DNA of 5,937 nt, from positions 1-5,937 of the forward strand of contig SXHM01000290.1 of assembly GCA_005773695.1 (NCBI GenBank). Reading direction: 5' to 3'. The notes below the pieces were generated by a model. That model was not told where the DNA came from and did not search any database. It was given only the letters and a program-made list of their open reading frames with translations. The DNA comes from Bacteroidota bacterium (GTDB lineage: Bacteria > Bacteroidota > Bacteroidia > SXHM01). Of this stretch, positions 1 through 5,937 are shown piece by piece. Within the stretch, counting starts at the first letter, position 1. The number at the start of each line of letters is the position of its first letter. Position numbers and translations under genes: made by a program.

Positions 1-3000
1 GCTGTATTTAGCAGGAAGCAGCAATGCACGCAACCCCGTAAAACTATCGGATGTTAGCAAGCCGCACGACACCAATTCATTCATTGCTTCCTCAGCCTGC
101 CCGCGCATCAAGCCTGTCTTTTCGGTTATTTCATTAAAGAACATAGCACCGTATTGACTGAGTACGTCCTGTATTTTTTTTGCGTTGTGCGAAAGTTCAA
201 ACGGTTTTTCTGTATTGCTTTCTGCTTTCCAGATACCAAGCGCAGGGCGTGAAACAATAGAAATGGGTGTGGTTTTTACAGGCCCTGAATTTTTACTGTT
301 GTTGTTTATTCTGAATCTTCCCCACGCAAATTTTCCACTTAGACAAAGAACATCCAGCCAGTGATGGTCATAATCATTTACCCGCATGGTAAGTATATCG
401 CTTTCCCACGCTGCTGCCTGTGCTTCGTAGCCTTCCAGTTGTTCCAATACTTTTTCCAAAGCCTGCGGACCTTCACTCTGTGTGCCTGTTTCAACCTGTT
501 GCCATTGAAATAGGAAACGCATAAAGTCTGCTGCATTTACGGGCTGCACTTCGCTGCGCAGTTTCTTCAATGTATAACGATGAATACGGGCTAACAATCT
601 GCGTTCGCACCACTCTAATTCGGTTTCATCAGGATTAAATTGTCCTCGAAAAACAAAGCCTTCATTTTCTAAAACAGTTAATGCTAAATCCACATCAGCC
701 AAAGGCAATCCCATTGTTTCAGCAATGGAAGAAGCCGTTACAGGTCCCAGTATTTCTAATCTGCCGCGAATAATTTCTGCCAGAGAATTCTGGTTCATCG
801 GAAATGAAGATTGTATCTTTTCAGGAATAGTTACGGTTGGGTTTAATATTGCTGAAGGATAAACTTTCAGCAGCTGCGGCAGGCGTTCAACGGGTGTCCA
901 CAAGCGGATATGCAGGTGTTGTAAAACGGTTGCACGCTTGGCAATCACCAATTCATCAAAATACTTTTTCCAGTTGTTGGCTTCTCCTTCATTTTCGGTG
1001 ATGAAACCCGAAAGCACCAAGGCATCATGCAACTCATCATAATTTTCTGCTTCAGGAAAAGCTTCTTTTTTTACCGCTTCTATTGCCGCTTCATCTAATT
1101 TTCCTAAATCTTTTGCCTGCTCAGGGTCCATCCATCTTCTGTTTTTCACAGCATTGGTTCGTCTTTCTTCCAGCGGTGCATCATCTAAGAAAGCATAAGG
1201 ACGAGCATTCAATATTCCATGTGCAAAAGGCGAAGGCTCTTTTAAATCTTTGGCAACTAAATTCAGTTCTCCTGCTTTGATGGAGCACAGCAAATTTTCC
1301 AAACGTTCAATATCCATTGCTTCATAGAGGCAATCGTGGATGGTTTGATTTACCAAGGGATGATCGGGTACTTCGCGCTCGCCCTGTATGTTTTCAAAAC
1401 AAGCTAACTGGTCGGGAAACACAAGCGCAATCAGGTCTTCGCTGTTCATGCGTTGAATTTGCGGAGGCACTTTTTTTCCTGCTCTTCTGCGCAACACGGC
1501 CAATGCCCGGGATGCATTCCAACGCCAACGTATTTCAAACATGGGCGAATCCAGCAGTGCCTGTATCAACACCGTGCGCACGGTCTGTGCATTCAGGTAT
1601 TGAAAAACTTCTTCCAGAGGAAAACTATGAGTAGAACCTAATGAAAGAATAATAGCATCTTCCGTTGCGGCAGCCTGTAATTCAAAATTAAATTTCTTGC
1701 AGAAACGTTTCCGTAATGACAAGCCCCATGCTCTGTTCATGCGGCTTCCGTATGGTGAATGAATAACCAGGTGCATATCACCCGCTTCATCAAAGAAACG
1801 TTCCATCACCAATGTTTCCTGCGTTGGCATTACTCCCAATGCCGCTTGTGCAGATGCGTAAAAGTTTACCAACTGCTCAGAAGCAGAGGATGATAATCCC
1901 AAGTCTTCAGTCAGCTTTTGAACGGTTTCTTCTATTTGTAAATCATGATTACTTCCTAATTTATCCGAAACTTCAGCACGTAATCTTGAAACGGCCTTCG
2001 ATAATTCCACCGTTCTGCCCGGTGCTTCTCCCAGCCAGAAAGGAATAGTAGGAGACAAACCTCCTGCATCTTCCACCCGCACTTTTCCGGTTTCTACATT
2101 CAGTATTCTCCAAGATGTATTTCCCAATTGAAAAATATCACCTGCCATGCTGTCAATTGCAAAATCTTCATTCAGTGTGCCGAGATATGTGCCGCTTGGT
2201 TCTAATATAACATCGTAGTCAAAATTGTCCGGTATTGCTCCGCCCGAAACAATTGATGTTAGCTTTGCGCCTTTGCGGGCGCGGAGTGTATCGTTCACCA
2301 TATCGCGGTGCAGGTAAGCGCTGCGCCTGCCTCGCTTTGTAGCAAAGCCATCGGAGAGCATGGTTACCAGCTCATCAAATTCCTTGCGCTCAAGATTGCG
2401 ATACGGGTAGGCTTTCTTTACCAGCTCAAACAAATCATCTTCCTTATATTCATCACACGAAACCTCCGCAACCATTTGTTGTGCAAGTATGTCGAGCGGC
2501 TTGTCGGGGATAATTATTTTGTCCAGTTCACCTCGTTTTACAGCATCTAAAATGGCAACACTTTCTGCGAGTTCATCTAAATTAAGAGGAAACAAACGCC
2601 CTTTCGGAGTTCCTATAACACTGTGTCCCGAGCGACCTACCCGTTGAAGAAATGCAGCAATAGAACGTGGCGAACCCACCTGACAAACCAAATCAACGGA
2701 GCCAATATCAATACCTAATTCTAATGAAGCAGTAGCACCCAATGCCCGCAGCGAACCGTTCTTCAAGCGTTGCTCGGCATCAAAGCGGTGGTCTTTGCTC
2801 ATGCTTCCGTGGTGCGCGGTTACAGCATCCTCGCCTAATCTTTCAGTTAGTGTATGCGCCAATCGTTCTGCTAATCTTCGTGTGTTTACAAAGATGAGTG
2901 TGGTCTTATGTGAGAGAATTAACTCTTCCAGTTTCTGGTAAATCTCGCCCCATACTTCGTTGGCCATTACTGCTGAAAGTGGTGAAGGCGGTACTTCTAT

Positions 3001-3711
3001 GGCAATATCCAATTTGCGTTTATGACCTGCGTTTACAATCACAGCAGGGTATTCTTTTCCATGTGTTCCGGTCAGAAATTCAGCAACCTGTTCAATCGGT
3101 TTCTGTGTTGCCGAAATGCCGATGCGCTTTAATCTGTTCTTTGTCAGAACTTCTAATCGCTCTAAAGAAAGTGCAAGGTGCGAGCCTCTTTTGTCACCCA
3201 CCAGTGCATGTATCTCATCTACTATAACAGTCTGCACTGTGGATAATATTTTGCGACCGTTAACAGAGGTCAGCATCAGGTAAAGTGATTCAGGAGTGGT
3301 AACTAAAATGTGCGGAGGATTTTTAATCATCTCCGTGCGTTCTGCCTGTGGCGTATCGCCTGTGCGAACACTAACACGTATTCCGGGAGGAAACAAACCT
3401 TGCTCTTCCAACTCCTTTTGTATTCCCGAAAGGGGCACATTCAGGTTGCGTTCTATATCATTGCTTAAAGCTTTTAAAGGAGAGATGTAAACCACCTGCG
3501 TAGTATTCTCTAACCGAAACTCAAGATTTAGTTTTACCAGATCATCTATAGCTGAAAGAAAGGCAGCCAGTGTTTTACCCGAACCTGTGGGAGCAGCAAT
3601 AAGTGTATTGTTGCCTGCTTTTATTTCTTTCCAGGCAAGGCGCTGCACTTCGGTAGGCTCACCAAGGTTTTTTGCAAACCAGGATTCAACGGTAGGGTGG
3701 AAGAGTGACAT
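1..3711 (-). CDS. lhr: Lhr-type superfamily 2 ATP-dependent helicase, C-terminus cut by window edge
   Basis: This is a DNA-repair-associated 3'-5' helicase of the Lhr (large helicase-related) family; known members translocate on single-stranded DNA and unwind DNA or RNA:DNA hybrids. The frame is open for 1237 codons. The start is fixed: an in-frame TAA lies at 3715-3717, three bases before the ATG. Visible motifs are PTEVQ near residue 19 (Q motif), APTGSGKT 40-47 (Walker A), PLKAL 78-82, TTPESL 138-143, DEIH 165-168 (Walker B), SAT 200-202, IFVNTRR 273-279, [12 protein letters not shown] 326-337 and QRVGRSGH 356-363. After the two RecA lobes come the Lhr winged-helix region, a barrel-like part with [10 protein letters not shown] near 557-566, and a DEAD/H-associated region with [14 protein letters not shown] at 651-664. 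[17 protein letters not shown] begins near residue 835. [12 protein letters not shown] (1034-1045) and FMRFLFQWQ (1063-1071) belong to the Lhr C-terminal domain, which is related to AlkZ-type winged-helix proteins. E. coli Lhr has about 1538 residues, so a few hundred residues are probably missing. The gene diverges from the his operon. Family assignment is very secure; its role in this organism is inferred. Confidence 0.97.
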   Translation of the reverse strand, partial: MSLFHPTVESWFAKNLGEPTEVQRLAWKEIKAGNNTLIAAPTGSGKTLAAFLSAIDDLVKLNLEFRLENTTQVVYISPLKALSNDIERNLNVPLSGIQKELEEQGLFPPGIRVSVRTGDTPQAERTEMIKNPPHILVTTPESLYLMLTSVNGRKILSTVQTVIVDEIHALVGDKRGSHLALSLERLEVLTKNRLKRIGISATQKPIEQVAEFLTGTHGKEYPAVIVNAGHKRKLDIAIEVPPSPLSAVMANEVWGEIYQKLEELILSHKTTLIFVNTRRLAERLAHTLTERLGEDAVTAHHGSMSKDHRFDAEQRLKNGSLRALGATASLELGIDIGSVDLVCQVGSPRSIAAFLQRVGRSGHSVIGTPKGRLFPLNLDELAESVAILDAVKRGELDKIIIPDKPLDILAQQMVAEVSCDEYKEDDLFELVKKAYPYRNLERKEFDELVTMLSDGFATKRGRRSAYLHRDMVNDTLRARKGAKLTSIVSGGAIPDNFDYDVILEPSGTYLGTLNEDFAIDSMAGDIFQLGNTSWRILNVETGKVRVEDAGGLSPTIPFWLGEAPGRTVELSKAVSRLRAEVSDKLGSNHDLQIEETVQKLTEDLGLSSSASEQLVNFYASAQAALGVMPTQETLVMERFFDEAGDMHLVIHSPYGSRMNRAWGLSLRKRFCKKFNFELQAAATEDAIILSLGSTHSFPLEEVFQYLNAQTVRTVLIQALLDSPMFEIRWRWNASRALAVLRRRAGKKVPPQIQRMNSEDLIALVFPDQLACFENIQGEREVPDHPLVNQTIHDCLYEAMDIERLENLLCSIKAGELNLVAKDLKEPSPFAHGILNARPYAFLDDAPLEERRTNAVKNRRWMDPEQAKDLGKLDEAAIEAVKKEAFPEAENYDELHDALVLSGFITENEGEANNWKKYFDELVIAKRATVLQHLHIRLWTPVERLPQLLKVYPSAILNPTVTIPEKIQSSFPMNQNSLAEIIRGRLEILGPVTASSIAETMGLPLADVDLALTVLENEGFVFRGQFNPDETELEWCERRLLARIHRYTLKKLRSEVQPVNAADFMRFLFQWQQVETGTQSEGPQALEKVLEQLEGYEAQAAAWESDILTMRVNDYDHHWLDVLCLSGKFAWGRFRINNNSKNSGPVKTTPISIVSRPALGIWKAESNTEKPFELSHNAKKIQDVLSQYGAMFFNEITEKTGLMRGQAEEAMNELVSCGLLTSDSFTGLRALLLPAKYS

Positions 3712-3720
3712 GAGTTAGGC

Positions 3721-3725
3721 TTCCT
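3721..3725 (-). promoter_or_regulatory. Possible ribosome binding site of lhr
   Basis: On the minus strand AGGAA lies nine bases before the lhr ATG, a workable Shine-Dalgarno position. Such sites are often weak or absent in Bacteroidota. If the -7-like element just upstream is the real promoter, transcription would begin very near or inside this stretch, so the site might not be on the mRNA. The two calls partly compete. Confidence 0.4.
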
Positions 3726-3726
3726 G

Positions 3727-3734
3727 CAAAAATA
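3727..3734 (-). promoter_or_regulatory. Possible lhr promoter, -7 element only
   Basis: The minus strand reads TATTTTTG here, matching the Bacteroidota -7 consensus TAnnTTTG. I found no TTTG or TTG at the usual distance upstream: the nearest TTTG copies on this strand (3744-3747 and 3770-3773) are too close and too far. A start site about seven bases downstream would leave only about ten bases of leader before the ATG. It is a weak call resting on one short element in AT-rich DNA. Confidence 0.35.
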
Positions 3735-3770
3735 GGGATAAATCAAATGATACTTCTGAAACCCTGCTTC

Positions 3771-3801
3771 AAACTGAATATTTTATAAAATCCTTCAGTT
3801 T
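3771..3801. repeat. Inverted repeat upstream of lhr
   Basis: AAACTGAA (3771-3778) is perfectly complementary to TTCAGTTT (3794-3801). The 15-base spacer contains the AT palindrome ATTTTATAAAAT (3780-3791), so the unit could extend into a longer imperfect hairpin. Neither strand has a T-run directly after it, so it does not look like an intrinsic terminator. It lies 60-90 bases upstream of the lhr start, where an operator would be plausible. Function unknown. Confidence 0.55.
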
Positions 3802-3909
3802 ATTGACATATAAAATTTGAAGCAAATTAAATTGTGACAGCCCTTGTAGACTGGAAACACTCCTAAGATTGTGAAATGTTCCTGCAATTGCAAAGACTGA
3901 TATTAATAC

Positions 3910-3944
3910 AATGTTTCCTAAACGATTAAAATTAGTGAAACATT
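3910..3944. repeat. Long inverted repeat upstream of the his promoter
   Basis: AATGTTTC (3910-3917) pairs perfectly with GAAACATT (3937-3944). Inside it CTAA (3918-3921) pairs with TTAG (3932-3935), leaving one unpaired T at 3936 and a ten-base loop. That gives 12 pairs in total. No T-run follows on either strand. GAAATGTT at 3873-3880 is complementary to 3939-3946 and could be a related half-site. The element ends about 40 bases before the his -33 element, a position that fits a regulator binding site, but no regulator can be named. Confidence 0.55.
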
Positions 3945-3982
3945 TCCTGTGGTAATAGATCTTAGCATGATCTTAAACAATT

Positions 3983-4010
3983 TTTGTTTTCGGAAAACCT
4001 TTTATATTTG
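3983..4010 (+). promoter_or_regulatory. Bacteroidota-type promoter of the his operon
   Basis: TATATTTG at 4003-4010 matches the -7 consensus TAnnTTTG exactly, and TTTG at 3983-3986 fits the -33 element. The spacing between them is 16 bases, slightly shorter than usual. Transcription would start around 4015-4018, only a few bases before the leader-peptide ATG at 4022, so the mRNA would be almost leaderless. Its position directly before the attenuator supports the call. Confidence 0.7.
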
Positions 4011-4021
4011 CAGTCTTATAA

Positions 4022-4072
4022 ATGAAAATAGCTAACACTCATCACCACAGCCATCATTCACACAAAGTGTGA
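4022..4072 (+). CDS. hisL: Histidine operon leader peptide
   Basis: This is a 16-residue open frame, MKIANTHHHSHHSHKV, followed by TGA. Residues 7-14 contain six histidines (codons CAT, CAC, CAC, CAT, CAT, CAC), a density expected only of a his leader. The peptide itself probably has no function: it is a sensor, in which a ribosome stalls on the His codons when charged histidyl-tRNA is low. A Bacteroidota promoter lies just before it, an overlapping antiterminator/terminator pair just after it, and hisG 74 bases beyond its stop. There is no Shine-Dalgarno sequence, and the predicted 5' leader is only a few bases, so initiation may be leaderless or nearly so. The analogous E. coli HisL is also a 16-residue peptide and has seven consecutive His. 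Homology by sequence cannot be claimed at this length; function is inferred from composition and position. Confidence 0.92.
   Translation: MKIANTHHHSHHSHKV
4058..4072 (+). promoter_or_regulatory. Possible pause hairpin at the end of the his leader frame
   Basis: TCACAC (4058-4063) and GTGTGA (4067-4072) form a perfect 6-bp stem with an AAA loop, ending exactly on the leader stop codon. In classical attenuators an early hairpin pauses RNA polymerase until the first ribosome catches up, and this element is in the right place. A three-base loop is tight and the stem is coding sequence, so it may be coincidence. Confidence 0.45.
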
Positions 4073-4074
4073 GA

Positions 4075-4109
4075 GGATAGCTATTGTATACTATACAATG
4101 AGGGCTTCC
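4075..4109 (+). promoter_or_regulatory. Antiterminator hairpin of the his attenuator (predicted)
   Basis: The segment folds into a stem of 13 pairs: 4075-4077 with 4107-4109, 4079-4082 with 4103-4106 (one U:G), and 4083-4088 with 4094-4099. The loop is 4089-4093, U4078 is bulged, and GAG at 4100-4102 forms a bulge. The core is the near-perfect palindrome ATTGTATA-C-TATACAAT (4083-4099). The fold uses the 5' arm of the terminator (4100-4106), so the two structures exclude each other. It starts three bases after the leader stop codon. A ribosome finishing the leader would therefore cover its 5' arm and let the terminator form, while one stalled on the first His codons would leave it free. Confidence 0.7.
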
Positions 4110-4134
4110 CATGATGGTTAGCCCTCTTTTTTTT
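4100..4134 (+). terminator. Intrinsic terminator of the his attenuator
   Basis: GAGGGCT (4100-4106) and AGCCCTC (4120-4126) form a perfect 7-bp GC-rich stem, followed immediately by eight T (4127-4134). Two inner C:G pairs are also possible around the loop. It lies between the leader peptide and hisG, on the same strand and only 12 bases before the hisG ATG, so its role must be conditional termination. The 5' arm is shared with the antiterminator at 4075-4109. Confidence 0.92.
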
Positions 4135-4146
4135 AACAGAAACAAC

Positions 4147-5004
4147 ATGAACAAACTAAGAATTGCAATTCAGAAATCAGGCAGACTGCACGAAGACAGT
4201 ATAAGAATACTGCGCGAAGCAGGAATAGAATTCAATAACGGTATCAATAAATTAAAGTCAGAGGCGTTTAACTTTCCATGGGAAGTACTTTTTCTGCGAG
4301 ATGATGATATTCCGCAATATGTAGAAGACGGTGTAGCCGACATAGGAATAATCGGTCAAAATGTATTGGTTGAAAAAAACAAAAATGTTAAGACAATTAA
4401 TGCACTTGGGTTCGGAAAATGTCGTTTAAGCATTGCTGTTCCAAAGGCAAAGCAATTTAATTCCTCAGCCAATCTTAACGGAATGAAAATCGCAACTTCT
4501 TATCCCCATATTCTTGGGAATTATTTAAAAGAAAGCAATATTTCTGCTGAAATTCACGAAATCAGTGGCTCGGTAGAAATTGCACCCGGCATTGGACTTG
4601 CCGATGCCATCTGCGATCTGGTTAGTTCAGGAAGCACCCTATTCATGAATGGTTTAAGAGAAGCGCAGGTGATTTTCAAATCGGAAGCAGTGCTTGTTTC
4701 GGGAAATAATTTGTCAGCTGAAAAGCAGGAAATCATCAACCGATTAGTCTTTCGTTTAAATGCTGTTAAGAAAGCGAAGAATAACAAATACATTTTACTA
4801 AACGCACCAAATAACAAATTAGATGAAATCATAAAGATATTGCCGGGTATGAAAAGTCCCACTGTTCTGCCACTTGCAGAAGAAGGCTGGAGTTCTGTTC
4901 ATTCTGTAGTCAATGAAAATGATTTCTGGGAAATAATTGAAAACCTTAAACTAAATGGTGCACAAGGTATTCTGGTTGTTCCGATTGAAAAGATGATTCT
5001 TTAA
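4147..5004 (+). CDS. hisG: ATP phosphoribosyltransferase, long form (EC 2.4.2.17)
   Basis: HisG catalyses the first step of histidine synthesis in the cytoplasm: ATP + PRPP gives phosphoribosyl-ATP + pyrophosphate. The 285-residue protein begins MNKLRIAIQKSGRL, as the family does. It carries RDDDIP (51-56), DIGIIGQNVL (65-74), KIATSYPH (114-121), SGSVEIAP (140-147) and the PRPP-binding segment GLADAICDLVSSGSTL (150-165). Residues from about 211 on, starting with NKYILLNAP and ending in VVPIEKM, form the ACT-like regulatory domain of long-form enzymes. It should therefore be feedback-inhibited by histidine and not need HisZ; E. coli HisG has 299 residues. I chose the ATG at 4147: the in-frame ATG at 4111 lies in the attenuator terminator loop and would add 12 residues the family lacks. 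There is no clear Shine-Dalgarno sequence. Expression should depend on the upstream histidine attenuator. Confidence 0.98.
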   Translation: MNKLRIAIQKSGRLHEDSIRILREAGIEFNNGINKLKSEAFNFPWEVLFLRDDDIPQYVEDGVADIGIIGQNVLVEKNKNVKTINALGFGKCRLSIAVPKAKQFNSSANLNGMKIATSYPHILGNYLKESNISAEIHEISGSVEIAPGIGLADAICDLVSSGSTLFMNGLREAQVIFKSEAVLVSGNNLSAEKQEIINRLVFRLNAVKKAKNNKYILLNAPNNKLDEIIKILPGMKSPTVLPLAEEGWSSVHSVVNENDFWEIIENLKLNGAQGILVVPIEKMIL

Positions 5005-5005
5005 A

Positions 5006-5937
5006 ATGAAAATCGTTATCAATCCTGACCAACAGCATCAGCAGGCACTAATTGTCCGACCATATTTTGATTCAACTTCACTTCATACCAGCGTTTTAGA
5101 AATAATAGATAACGTGAAAGTAAATGGCGACAAAGCTTTACGAGAATATGGACTACGTTTTGATAAAACCGAACTCAATGAGCTTCAGGTAAGTGAAAAA
5201 GAATTCTCGGAAGCAGAACAACAAATTTCTGAAGAATTAAAAGAAGCTATCAAAGAAGCAAAAAGGAATATCTCATCCTTTCACACAGCTCAAAAAGAAG
5301 AAGAAAAAATTATAGAAACATCTTCAGGAGTATTTTGCTGGCGTAAATCTGTGGGAATTGAAAAAGTTGGATTATATATTCCTGGTGGCTCTGCACCATT
5401 GTTTTCAACTGTTCTGATGCTAGCAGTTCCAGCAAACATTGCTGGCTGCAAAGAAATTATTTTGTGTTCACCTCCGGGAAAAAATGGCAAGATTCATCCT
5501 GCGATTTTATATGCAGCAAAACTATCCGGAGTAAAAAATGTATTTAAAGTAGGCGGTGCTCAGGCGATTGCTGCCATGGCATTCGGAACAGAAAGTATAC
5601 CTTCGGTATACAAAATCTTTGGCCCTGGAAATCAATATGTAACTACTGCCAAGCAACTCATAAACTCAAAAGGAATTGCAATAGACATGCCGGCTGGTCC
5701 ATCGGAAGTGCTTGTTTTTGCTGACGATACATGCATTCCAGCATTTGTTGCAGCAGACCTGCTGTCACAGGCAGAGCATGGTGCAGACAGTCAGGTAATT
5801 CTTGTTTCAAATTCTCAGAATGTTGTTGACAATGTATTGACAGAATTGAATAAACAACTTGCTGTTTTGCCGCGAAAAGATATAGCAGAAAAAGCTTTGA
5901 TAAACAGTCTGGCAGTAATTTTTGATAAAACTAATAA
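5006..5937 (+). CDS. hisD: Histidinol dehydrogenase (EC 1.1.1.23), C-terminus cut by window edge
   Basis: HisD is a zinc-dependent cytoplasmic enzyme. It carries out the last two oxidations of histidine synthesis, L-histidinol through histidinal to L-histidine, using two NAD+. The 310 visible codons are about 70 percent of the usual 430 or so. Family segments are VGLYIPGG (121-128), KVGGAQAIAAMAFGT (181-195), FGPGNQYV (205-212), DMPAGPSEVLV (227-237) and LLSQAEHGADSQV (252-264). By alignment with E. coli HisD, Q255 and H258 match the zinc ligands Q259 and H262. The catalytic Glu-His pair and the remaining zinc ligands would lie just past the right edge, so their presence cannot be checked. 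The ATG is one base after the hisG stop, which implies one mRNA and probable translational coupling. Further his genes are likely downstream. Confidence 0.98.
   Translation, partial: MKIVINPDQQHQQALIVRPYFDSTSLHTSVLEIIDNVKVNGDKALREYGLRFDKTELNELQVSEKEFSEAEQQISEELKEAIKEAKRNISSFHTAQKEEEKIIETSSGVFCWRKSVGIEKVGLYIPGGSAPLFSTVLMLAVPANIAGCKEIILCSPPGKNGKIHPAILYAAKLSGVKNVFKVGGAQAIAAMAFGTESIPSVYKIFGPGNQYVTTAKQLINSKGIAIDMPAGPSEVLVFADDTCIPAFVAADLLSQAEHGADSQVILVSNSQNVVDNVLTELNKQLAVLPRKDIAEKALINSLAVIFDKTN

Larger units (their letters stand above)
3712..4021. other. Divergent intergenic region between lhr and the his leader
   Basis: This 310-base stretch separates two genes read away from each other, so it must carry both promoters and no terminator is expected. 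I see no convincing protein-coding frame, tRNA or other structured RNA gene in it. It does hold a cluster of inverted repeats: 3771-3801, 3814-3828 (AATTTG, loop AAG, CAAATT), the 10-bp palindrome TGCAATTGCA at 3883-3892, and 3910-3944. Roughly 3829-3872 and 3945-3980 show nothing I can interpret. Confidence 0.8.

Noticed and set aside
1083..3490. Several plus-strand open frames of 60-110 codons across the lhr region
   Set aside because: They are antisense to a continuous, fully conserved helicase frame, show no family resemblance and have no promoter or operon context.
1..3711. Possible frameshift or in-frame stop in the large helicase
   Set aside because: Every codon was read on the minus strand; no TAA, TAG or TGA occurs between the ATG and the window edge, and motif order is normal.
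3803..3816. TTGACA followed by TATAAAAT, resembling sigma-70 -35 and -10 boxes
   Set aside because: The two are separated by no usable spacer, and the Bacteroidota housekeeping sigma factor uses a different consensus.
4040..4063. His-rich stretch as a metal-binding peptide
   Set aside because: The position between a promoter and a terminator/antiterminator pair before hisG is explained far better by a leader peptide that senses histidyl-tRNA.
4111..4146. In-frame upstream ATG codons that would extend hisG by 12 residues
   Set aside because: They lie inside the loop and 3' arm of the attenuator terminator, the extra residues do not resemble any HisG N-terminus, and MNKLRIAIQKSGRL at 4147 matches the family start.
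4554..4862. Minus-strand open frame of 102 codons inside hisG
   Set aside because: It is a shadow of the hisG coding sequence, with no recognisable protein features.
5290..5490. Minus-strand open frame of 66 codons inside hisD
   Set aside because: It lies wholly antisense to the conserved hisD frame and has no independent support.

Overview
The window looks like a chromosomal segment of a member of the Bacteroidota. The signs are a promoter of the TTTG / TAnnTTTG type in front of the histidine genes, start codons without a clear Shine-Dalgarno sequence on the his side, moderately AT-rich DNA, and protein sequences of the ordinary bacterial long-form HisG and HisD families. The genus cannot be named from the sequence alone.

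Positions 1-3711 (minus strand) are one uninterrupted reading frame of 1237 codons that runs off the left edge. It encodes most of a full-length Lhr-type superfamily 2 helicase, with all helicase motifs intact, the Lhr winged-helix and DEAD/H-associated regions, and much of the Lhr C-terminal domain. I read the frame codon by codon and found no internal stop.

Positions 3712-4021 are a divergent intergenic region. It holds a possible lhr promoter, two long inverted repeats of unknown role (3771-3801 and 3910-3944), two small palindromes, and a Bacteroidota-type promoter pointing toward the histidine genes.

Positions 4022-4134 are the most interesting part: a histidine attenuator. A 16-residue leader peptide, MKIANTHHHSHHSHKV, has six histidine codons among eight consecutive codons. 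A possible pause hairpin ends exactly at its stop codon. A 13-pair antiterminator candidate starts three bases after the stop codon, and it overlaps a strong intrinsic terminator (7-bp stem plus eight T) placed just before hisG.

Positions 4147-5937 hold the start of a histidine biosynthetic operon: hisG (complete, 285 residues) and, one base later, hisD (first 310 codons, cut by the right edge). HisG commits ATP and PRPP to histidine synthesis and HisD performs the last oxidation. The leader RNA should let transcription reach both genes mainly when charged histidyl-tRNA is scarce, and HisG should also be feedback-inhibited by histidine. Apart from the attenuator details and the unexplained inverted repeats, the window is ordinary housekeeping DNA; I found no mobile element, CRISPR array or new defence system.
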